From Plumapathes pennacea (lineage: Eukaryota; Cnidaria; Anthozoa; Antipatharia; Myriopathidae): a stretch of 64,000 bases of DNA. Below the pieces are notes generated by a model. The model saw only the letters and a program-made list of their open reading frames with translations. It had not been told where the DNA came from and ran no database searches. Where the stretch lies: the NCBI GenBank assembly GCA_964036295.1, contig OZ038462.1, positions 40,219,680 through 40,283,679 on the forward strand. Reading direction: 5' to 3'. Below are positions 11,501-20,000 of the stretch, piece by piece (the stretch's first letter is position 1; each line of letters begins with the position of its first letter). The position numbers and the translations under genes are program-made.

Positions 11501-12285
11501 TTCGCACTTGTCCCAGCTCCAAATTTATCTCCTGTGGTCATCCTTACTTGGTATTCTAAACCATATTATGAAAAGAAAATAGCAGACAAGGCCATTGAGT
11601 TCGCCTAGTTCAAAGTCTCTTCAGAAGAGTTTGCCTGGCCAAATTACTATAGTCAGTCTTGGTTGCACTCAGCCTGCCTCTCAACCGGCCCTTACCTGCT
11701 ATTTAGTTTGAGAGACACGGTTTAACACTCCATGTAAGGTATGACTGAAATGTCTGTTTTGGAAAGCAAATTTTGCTACCACACCCGTCCTACAAATGTG
11801 TGCTAATATTTGAGCCAACCGACTTTGCAGTCTTCCTTATATCTTGAAGACTCTTTTAGTTTTGTTTGTAAGTACAATTGTTGGTTTGTTGTAACTACCT
11901 GTTGTAAGCTTAGGGAATCACCACATATTCCACATATTATTATTAAATGATGCTAAACAAAGAGACTTTTGACCCAATATTTTAGAATTCTGTAGTGATC
12001 TTTTAGCTGATGTCGAAAGTCAATAGTCAATTGCGTCAATCGTGCACCGTGATCTTTTCCTCGACTTAACTGTACTGAAATAATTCTTGGTTATTCATAG
12101 TTCATTCTATCGCCTTAAGGTGACTCAACATTCACGTTTCTTCAGTGTGAAATCAGGAGACCCCTTCCTCTCAAATGAACTCAAAGCCACATCCAACGAT
12201 AAAACTGAGTGAGCTACATACCTACACTACACACCGTGGGAAAGTAGAGTCCAAAGAAGACAAGTAGATGCACAAGTCTGATCAT
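5556..12285 (-). CDS. Secreted PLAT - EGF_CA x3 - F5/8C mosaic protein
   Basis: Transcript-order exons are 12285-12222, 11555-11417, 11141-11018, 10660-10573, 10358-10308, 7928-7797, 7301-7176, 7027-6896, 6487-6168 and 5705-5556. All junctions agree in phase and give 441 residues. Residues 1-20 are a signal peptide. A PLAT/LH2 domain follows (about 22-138; YQVRMTTGDKFGAGTSANV, DVGELQVVEL, DAWFLQKVEV), then a short linker (CPKGYKFGSGRYC) and three EGF_CA repeats beginning DIDEC, DINEC and DKDEC. A discoidin domain (about 287-441) carries QPWLQVDL and ARFIRIYPLTW and ends in a Cys just before the stop. There is no transmembrane segment, so the protein is probably secreted. PLAT binds lipid or protein surfaces, EGF_CA binds calcium, and F5/8C binds glycans or phospholipids. 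This suggests an extracellular-matrix or adhesion role, which is inferred. The symmetric phase 1 EGF exons fit exon shuffling. Confidence 0.88.
8019..8155. repeat. Fold-back (palindromic) element
   Basis: GTGCAATACGG at 8036 pairs with CCGTATTGCAC ending 8138. Between them a TATTTTTAC/GTAAAAATA pair and a TTTTATTTTTTCG/GAAAAAATAAAA pair close on a small loop. Outer arms TTATTACACG (8019-8028) and CGTGTAATAA (8146-8155) match too. Related half-sites recur at 8291-8341. It lies in the large intron of the PLAT/EGF gene. Confidence 0.8.
8378..8513. repeat. Second fold-back element
   Basis: CATGGAAAGTGC at 8378-8389 is the exact reverse complement of GCACTTTCCATG at 8502-8513. Inner arms ACGGTTTTTATTCACGAG/GTGAATAAAAACTGT and TATCATAAAAC/GTTTTATGATA extend the stem to a loop near 8440. 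It is intronic and directly precedes the 24-bp TIR element. Confidence 0.85.
8524..8735. mobile_element. MITE-like element with perfect 24-bp terminal inverted repeats
   Basis: The left end TTTATTATATACATACTGAG... (8524-8547) is an exact reverse complement of 8712-8735. The interior of about 164 bases has two short inverted modules around ATCGTTCG and no ORF. Family is not assigned. Confidence 0.85.
9148..9156 (+). promoter_or_regulatory. TATA box of the hAT-like element
   Basis: TATAAAAGG lies about 85 bases before the element's ATG at 9241 and just after two reverse CCAAT boxes (ATTGG). It would drive the transposase ORF. Because the ORF is broken, any activity would only transcribe the intron of the host gene, on the opposite strand. 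Confidence 0.55.
9241..9739 (+). pseudogene. hAT-type transposase N-terminal fragment, TTF zinc finger
   Basis: The frame from ATG 9241 gives a TTF-type zinc-finger segment: FQLDWLQQYPWLAYSKYLDG, FCLHCVLFG, then LTFWTSATGRFKKHC. This is the fold found at the N terminus of ZMYM1-like and hAT transposases. TAA at 9628 and TAG near 9739 interrupt the frame, although the sequence between them still reads as the family (MDNFVKVMKRRAVPVRQQL). No catalytic DDE segment follows. It is a dead remnant. Confidence 0.75.
9795..10120 (+). pseudogene. LINE reverse-transcriptase fragment nested in the hAT element
   Basis: Frame-shifted pieces match the early blocks of an L1/Tx1-type reverse transcriptase: DALNSMESCKSLGPDGLPG near 9800-9858, LNYSCDKGELSVTQRRAVLRLL near 9911-9975, RPISLLNVD near 9981, then ANRLRSVIQHVVSEDQT. 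Stops and at least two frame changes disable it, and the catalytic YADD block is not present. Since it lies between the TIRs, it either inserted into the hAT copy or was captured by it. Confidence 0.7.
10740..10962 (-). repeat. Dispersed SINE-like repeat, copy 1
   Basis: Read on the minus strand it begins CGGATGACTGTCGAAAGTAA and contains two ATTGGTY words (CCAATCA on the plus strand). The same opening, GGATGACT followed by CGAAA, recurs at about 43930, 47110 and 53350. It lies in a PLAT-gene intron. Confidence 0.55.
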
Positions 12286-13168
12286 CTTTTGAATATTTGT
12301 CGTGTGGGTGACTTTGAAGAACACGTCCTATTGTTCAGTCCATTTAACACCCCTCGAGACGTCCGAGCTGCAATAGTATCGACCTGTCACTTTGCATTGT
12401 AAAATGTAGTTCCAGCTGCAACAGGATTAGTCCTTTGCCAGTGACGTCATAATACAAACCTCCATGAGCCACCTTTAGAAGAAAACGCATGAACGTTGTA
12501 GTAAGAATTTACATTTCAGTCATTGTCATCCAAGTAAGCCTTTTTTTTTAAATATGGTCAATTAGGTCATGCTGGAGTTATGTTGACATTGGTAACTATA
12601 CATCTGTTTCTTTCACAAAAGGCTGTAACACAGTTGCATATAATATTCAGTCTCTACTGACAAATGTAGGTGATAGATATTTGATCTGTGAACTAAAAGA
12701 GAATTGTTACCTGGCCACACATTCAAACAGAATGATACAAGCTTTACTTGATTGTTATTTCAGTGGTATTGGCACAACTAAAATACGAAAAATACATTTG
12801 TAAGCTGCTAGCGCTCATTGAGCAAATTTCCGTCCTTTGTGTAATATTTAGCCAAATAGAATCGTTCAGTCATTATCTTATCACCTCAAGGAGTCATACA
12901 CGGAGAGTAATTAAAATGCTCTGGTTTGATGAAGCTATTTTCCATTTTGCACTGGAGGAGATGAAGCAAGCTTAGACCAGATATATTAATTGTTTTTACA
13001 TTAGGCGGGTGACCAAGGACGCCGATCTATACGTGACCGCAGCCTGAATCTTTCAGAAGTATAATATAAAAGTATAATAACATATTTTTTAATCTTATGT
13101 ATGAGCTTCGCAAAAAGTTGCTAAAGTTTGAAGATTTTGCCGATTTGAGCTCTTTCTCAACCAAGGGT
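12286..13168. other. Upstream region of the PLAT gene, no gene recognised
   Basis: This region contains the promoter side of the PLAT/EGF/F5-8C gene (minus strand, start at 12285). No convincing TATA box was seen. The plus-strand ORF 12748-12975 and the minus ORF 13027-13344 (poly-Phe from a poly-A tract) show no domain. Confidence 0.4.
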
Positions 13169-13407
13169 CTAGGGGCGCGTTCGATTGGGTCTATTTCGGA
13201 ATAGTAATAGCGATACTGATTGATAAAGTATTTTGCTTTGGAGCCGGGAGCGGAGATGTATCTGGAGCTGTTAGAAATGTCATCGTGAAGGTTTGAAAAC
13301 AATCTCAAAAAAAAAAAAAAAAAAAAAAAAAACCGCCTAAACAAGCAAAACTTTGGATCACATTAGCTATTCCTATTCCGGAATACGGTCAATCAAACGC
13401 ACCCTAG
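13169..13407. mobile_element. MITE-like element with long imperfect TIRs
   Basis: The left end CTAGGGGCGCGTTCGATTGG and TTTCGGAATAG match the reverse complement of the right end, CCGGAATACGGTCAATC... to CCCTAG. The arms are about 38 bases long. A 25-base poly-A (about 13308-13332) lies inside. There is no coding capacity. Confidence 0.75.
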
Positions 13408-13988
13408 GTCGGTTGCCCCGAAAGGTGTGAAATACTGTCAGCATGCAGTTGCCAGTTGCGGCATATTTTCCATGCAAAGCTTCGGAAAAGCACTTTCAAA
13501 AGCGCTTAAAACGCCCAATCTATTGGTATTTTCGCTTGTTATTGACTTTATTCACGTTCTCGTGTTTTAGTGACGTTCAGTATATAGCTTGCTGAACTGT
13601 CTTGTAGCTTACAGGGTTCAAGTTTGAAAGCATTAATGCATATTTTTTATAATTATCAAAGGATAAATCGTGATGATTTCCAGTTTAAAAATTACTTGTA
13701 GATTCAATTGACACGACCCGCATGTATGCTGGTTTAGTAATGGCTATAGGCTTACAAATAAATAAACTAAATATAAGATAAGAGGGGGGGCTCTGAAGTG
13801 GCAAAAAAAAAAACAAAACAAAACAAACAAAACAAAACAAAAGGAATTTGGGGTACTTTGAAATAGAATATAAAAATAGTCAATCTGGACATGTGTCTCA
13901 ATATATGTAACTTTTTTTTTTCTAGTTAAACCAGTGATGAAAATACGCCATTTGATTTTCTCTAACGTGAGTCGGTCAATTCAGGAGT

Positions 13989-14198
13989 ATGGGGAGCACG
14001 GAGGCGGAGAGATTGTTTTCTTGTGTTCGGGGGGTTCATACATTGCTCCGCAGCACAATGACCACCGGACGACTGTCAGATTTGGCTGTCATCGCCATGC
14101 ATGCACACACAATTTCCATCAACAGAAGGCAGGTTTGCGAGAAATTTATGGCACTGCACCCCAGAAGGATAATGTCACTTTCACTTTTGGCCGATTAA
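13989..14198 (+). pseudogene. hAT transposase C-terminal dimerisation fragment
   Basis: This frame reads EAERLFSCVRGVHTLLRSTM then TGRLSDLAVIAMHAHTISI and HPRRIM, which matches the hAT C-terminal dimerisation signature (AERxFSxLxxIxTxLRSTM...RLxxLAxxxI). It has a stop at 14196-14198. No upstream catalytic core is visible in the preceding kilobase, so it is a 5'-truncated remnant. Confidence 0.65.
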
Positions 14199-14459
14199 CG
14201 TAACTAAGGCAGTGTGAGCCAACTACTTCTTTCTTGTTTTAGACCATATTGACTTAAGAGAAATTCAAACGTTTTTTGATACATTAATAACATTGTTTAA
14301 TCTATAAACGCGTTTATTCTGCCTAAATCCCGTTTTCCCACGCGATTATATAATCTATACTTACTACAAACCTATGATTTATATTGCAGTAATCAAATTG
14401 TGCTTACCGTGCGTAAATAGAGTATATCACATTTGAAAATTAGACTCTTAACTTTGCTC

Positions 14460-14627
14460 CAAAGTGGTTTCAAACGGCAGGAAATGCCATTTCAGAGACT
14501 CTTGATTTCAACATTTCCCGGGGGGTGGCATGCCCCTGGACCCCCTAGCGGCTCGCGCCTCCGGCGCTCGAACACCAATACTCGGCCCCCAGCCACACCC
14601 TATTTCAAAACCCTAGATCCCCCCCTG
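14460..14627 (+). mobile_element. 3' end of a second hAT-like copy
   Basis: From AGGAAATGCCATTTC to the terminal GATCCCCCCCTG, this block resembles the 3' end of the 8783-10288 element: the GATTT..AA.ATTTCCC stretch, GCATGCCCC and CGCGCCTCCGGCGCTC all recur there at 10152-10250. No matching left TIR was found, so the copy is 5'-truncated. Confidence 0.6.
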
Positions 14628-15864
14628 ATATTTATTTGATACAGTAAAAGCTATATCAATAGTTAAATGATGTACCTTGCAAATTCACACGCATTTTCCC
14701 CTGCACTCCTAAGATCCGGATCAACTTCATGTTTTTAATTTAGTCTCTCACCAGACATATATTGCACAGTATGAAGAACTTGGCATTCGTTTGATACCTT
14801 GCTGAGATAAAAGCTGATTGAGATTATTTCATCACAAATACATTTTCCTATCTTTGAAAGAGTTTATATTGAGGGTTAACCCTAGCTTACATTGTCTCCT
14901 TTTATCTCACCGGGTACGTATAATCATGACGGCCTTTGTAAGCTGTCTATATAACGTGTGTTCCCCTCGAAGACCACGTTAGCCTCATACAACACATGAG
15001 GTCAAGCTTGTCTCATGACTTATCAATCTTCTTAAACCAGATGTGGTGTTTTCTTAAACTAGATATTACTAATTTGAATACAACGACCCCTATAGTCAAT
15101 TCATGATACGTTTTTCTCCACATCGTCCAACCTACACGTCAAGCGATATGTTGAAATATTTTATAATGTTTTCACTTTTCATTTATTTTTATCTATCTTA
15201 TGTATTAATCAGTTGTAACTTATAATTTTTGTAATATATATATATATATATATAGTTATTTAATACATTGTAGCGGAACAGCCCTGGATAAGGGAGCTTC
15301 AATAAAGTATGTATGTATGTATGTATGTAAGCGATGTCGTCTCGTCTCAAGTTAACAATGCAACATACGTATTTGAAATTATTGGTGTGCACACCTGTGA
15401 TTTGGAAGTATATTCAGCCTTGCTCACTGCAATAATTGTTTAAACTGCATGTTTCGGAATAATTATAGCAATAATTTTCCATGCGACCTATACATATAAG
15501 ATTTTACGAGCTGGTTTTCTGATGTAAACTCAGTAATACACACACAAATATTGTACTAAAACAAGAGTCTAGGCATTAACTTTGTAATTTTAAAAGTTCG
15601 ACTTTCTTAATACTTACTATGCAAGATAATCAGTCATGTAAGGATAGCACAACGAAAAGTGAAGGGTTGTAAGGGAAGATTGTGAGGGTTTTTTGTTCGC
15701 TTTCCCGGTTCAAAATATGTACTGCTGTGTGCATAATCAATGAAAAGTAAGACTTTGATCGGAACATAAGTCATGTTTCTCGGAGAGTTTTGCGAGTTTT
15801 ATTTTCATGTTAGTGAAAGACGACTGGCTTCAAGATCTGTCAAGAAATGGCGAAAACTTCATGA
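14628..15864. other. Intergenic, no gene recognised
   Basis: AT-rich DNA between the second hAT remnant and the start of the tandem duplication. It contains (AT)n at 15233-15254 and (GTAT)n at 15307-15330. No exon-like block with domain content was seen. Confidence 0.45.
15233..15254. repeat. (AT)n microsatellite
   Basis: Eleven AT dinucleotides follow the phrase TTTTTGTAAT. A (GTAT)n tract of six units follows at 15307-15330. Confidence 0.9.
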
Positions 15865-17019
15865 TTATAAGTAAACTATCTTCAGTTGGTACAAGAATTA
15901 TTTCGTTTTATCGCAATCAACACTCGTAATTGACAGTAGTGGAAACGACGATATGACCATTAAAGATAATGTACGAAAGCAGATCGGAACAGTACAATTT
16001 GTACTATATATAGTTGTTCGAACAACTTTCATTATCATGCGTCTACGTATGGAAACGTTAATTACTCAAATAACTCTGAAACAGTCTAAACAAATATATT
16101 TAATGGGGGAGACTGAATATATTTCTGAAAAATAAGGTTCATTTAAGAGAGACAAAAGGGAGAACAATAAAGACGATACGATAGACATGCACAAAGTGGA
16201 CAGTGAGCATGCAATAAGACTTCAAAGATTTAGACTACAGCCGAGTTAAATGGTGTAGCATAAGGAACTTCAGTTGGGTCTTTGGAATACTATTATGCAA
16301 CACCACTGTGAAAAACAAAAAAAAGGAAAAACAGGGTAAATTTGTTTATCAGCAAAATTTCATATATTTGGGCCTGAACACAGCACAAAAAAGTTCTACA
16401 AAATAGCATTATAATCATTTTTAACTACAACAAAGGAAGGAGTAATATGGGTTAGTCAATCCACTCGTTTCCTCCCTAGAAGAGCTATAAAACGTTTGGT
16501 CTATTATCCCTCAATAAATTCCCATATTTGCACATGTTTTGGATTTTACTTACACTCGAAATATGAAGCCACATAATAATATTGCATGTGTAATAACTGC
16601 ATGCACTACTGCTTATAAGCTAAGAGCGCATTTCGTAATTCCATAATGAGCTGAGTCTGGCAATCATCAATGATAAAGGCGAGGGGACGTACCATATTTC
16701 GTACAGGATATTTCTGACACCCCCCTCCAAGCCATACTAACTATGTTTTGTATGTTTTGTTATTTTTCATTTTAATATTCTATTACGTAAATGAAGCAAC
16801 TTGACAGACAGTATGTCATTCAGCCTTTAATGACTTCTGCTCTAACGATTAGCTGCATGATCAGCTGCAACTTGTTTGTTTATTTATAAATATACACTAT
16901 TTTTCCAGCTGGTTCATTGCATGATATATTGCAGAGAATTGTGCGGAGTAGTTTTGTTGAAGGGGCTGGAACAGTGAGGTTGTAGAGTGCACGAACTGAA
17001 AGAAAACACAACGTGAAAG

Positions 17020-20000
17020 ATGACCGCTTTGTCGTTTTGGATACCGAGAGTTTTGCTCCTATTTCTTCATTTTTTGTCTCCTGTTGAATCCAGATGTCCA
17101 CACGGTTACCTGTGGGATGGAAACCAGTGCCGAAGTTAGTTGATTCCACATTTCTTGCCTATTGCCGTTCTTCTTTTTACTATACCCAGGAGAGCATTGC
17201 GCTAAAAACGCTGGTGTATCAACAAAAAGCTGATATAGGTACTGGAACGCCCTAAGAGTAACAGTAGCTGACGTTTCGAGCGCTAGCCCTTCGTCAGAGC
17301 GAATTACGAAGGGCTAACGCTCGAAACGTCAGCTACAGCTGTTACTCTTACGGCGTTCCAGTACCTGTATCAACTTTTTGTTGATACACCAGCGTTTTTA
17401 TCACTACGCCGACGCAGTCATGTAGTTCTCTTAAGAGCTGGCATCACACTGAGCATTGCGTCAACCAACATGTCAACTTGTAAAAATCCTGGCTAATAGT
17501 TTTTTTTCCTCTTGTACCATCGGCTTCCTTTTGCTTTTTGTTTAGCAGTTTCCGAACATCTTAATCTTCTTTCAGTAATTTCAAATCACTTGTCTGTAAC
17601 CTTCATTGTAAGTAAACAAATAAGTTTTAATCATTTTTCCCCTGTCTTTCCTGTCTAGAAATAAGGTGCACTCCCTTGAGAGTAGACTCTGCTGAACCAC
17701 CACATGGAGCTTGCGTCTTTCCCGACGGGAGACCTGCGTGGGATTTGGTTTACCAAACCAAATGTACGTTTACTTGTAGACGAGGCTACAACCTGAAAGG
17801 ATCTAAGGATCGAGTGTGCCAGTTAGACGGCAAGTGGTCGGGCTCATCTACTGCGTGTGAAAGTACGTGGCCATTTGTAAGACACCCAGTTGTTCAAAGG
17901 TTAGCCTAATACATAAAAAAAAAAAAAAAAAAAAAAAATCTCAATCTCTTGAGTAATTAAGTGCAATGTGTTGGTAAAAATCATACGAACTGAAAAACTC
18001 AACGTTTTTGTATGAGAAAAACCCGCTTTCAGTATGCAGGGTAAACGAATTCAGACACCCAAACCGTTGCTTTACCTGACTTGTATAACTTATTTACGAA
18101 TAAATCTTCACACAAAAACTAAGACCAACATTAGAATTATGTCCAGTCTGCCCTTCCTTCTTCACCACGTATAGTATTCTCTTCATTTTTTTTTATTTTC
18201 AGTGGTTACTTGCCCTGCGCTACCTAAGCTCGCAGTGGGAGTTTACAATATCCCAGAATGCAGTGACCATGCAATGCCCTTTGACATGGCGTGTGTACAA
18301 GTTTGTCCCTTGGGTTACCACATTTCTGGTACACCGTATCAGACCAATACACGAGTATGTCTCCTTACCGGTACATGGGATGGACAGCAAAAATCTTGCA
18401 AAGGTATAATTCGAGTTCATTCTAATTTCTTAAATTCACATGTAGATAACGTCCATAAATATTTTTACTACAAGCTGATACTGTTTCTTTTCTTTAAGTT
18501 GAGTGGTAGTTCTAATTAGTTTCTGAATCAATTAGTTTTTTTAAGTACTTGGATTCCATTGCGTCATTGTCCTAAATACCAAATCATTTTACACACGATA
18601 ACATTGTATTTCATGCAGTGGCATATCAATTATTACCATATCGTCCATGCAGTTTGTTAAAATAGAGCTGGAATAACTTACATCATAAGCTCAGCAAAGA
18701 ACGTCTGATGTACTGATTAATACTAAACCTATTTATACAGGACATGCTGGAAAAGACTTGGTTTAAAACTCTAAATTCGCAGTTAATTTCCACGACGACA
18801 ATTATCAATCATAACTTTTGAAAGCAATTTTGCGACATGTATATAAAGATGCCGAGCCAAACGAGCTCGGTTTACTTAGTAAATTATCTCCGACGTATAA
18901 AAATCAAGGCAGATACGCAATTTACCAGGCAAAGTTGTGCCGAGATAGAGTAAGGTGGAGATACAGAAGAACAGGAAATGAGGGAAAGTGATTTTTGTTC
19001 TGGAATTTTTAGCTAATAAAAAAATATAATAATATATATAACCGCACCAACCGAGAAAGTTTGTGTAAATCCGAGCCACGGCGGCTCGGGTTTGCACAAA
19101 CTTTCGAGTTCTCCCGAACTCACCCGAGTGTTTGCATCAGGCTATGTAAACACGGCAAGCGTTTTATATTTCTTTTATAAAATAAACGACAGCAATACTA
19201 CCACAAAAAAACGACCGTTTTACGTGATTATCAAAGTCGAGATTCTCAACACAAGCTGAAACCAATCATAGATCGTTGTGCCGAGCGGACGAGACAAAGT
19301 TTTCAAATCTTCAAACTACGAACTTACGAATGCTGGAGAAATGAATAATCAAAAGGTCATTCCAGCAATGACTCTCAAACTGAACTTCCCTCGGCTCAAT
19401 TGGCGCTTCCGTAGTACCCAGAGAAGAGCTGTCTTAAACTGACCGAGCAGCTAGTGAGTCTTGTGCTGTGCCGATGAAGTGAGCAATGTGAACTGCACTA
19501 AATGTAAACGCAACGTTTGGGAAGCTACTTCGCTATGATTACTTTCTGCTCCACTGTCCGACTGTTTCTGCCCAGCGCTAAATAATCTTTCATCAGTCAT
19601 TCCTTCTGCCACAACCGCCGTTGCCGTTTCTTTGCTGGAGGCTTATAATTTCTTGTTTTTCTCGTAAATGCAGGTCAAATGAAGAATCGAGAACTTCACT
19701 AAAATTGAGCAGAGTTCAAAAATTTGTCCCACTGCGCAACCTCAGAGCAATTATAACACACTTTCCATGTTACATAGCCTCATGCAAACACGGTTATGAG
19801 CCAATCAGAACGCTCGTTATATAACTTTTATTTTATAAATATATATGTAAGTATGTAATGTGTATAATCATGTTCTTGTAGACATGCAACCTCCGTCTAT
19901 AACTTGTGGCAATGGACATATCGTGGTAAACACGGATCCAGGAAAAAATACTGCAAAGGTCACGTTAAAAGCAGAAGTTACCGACAACTCGCAAGCCGCT

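Noticed and set aside
13783-13800. Left TIR for the second hAT remnant in the AGGGGGGGGCTCTG run
   Set aside because: It does not match the right end (CAGGGGGGGATC) beyond the G run, so the copy was called 5'-truncated.
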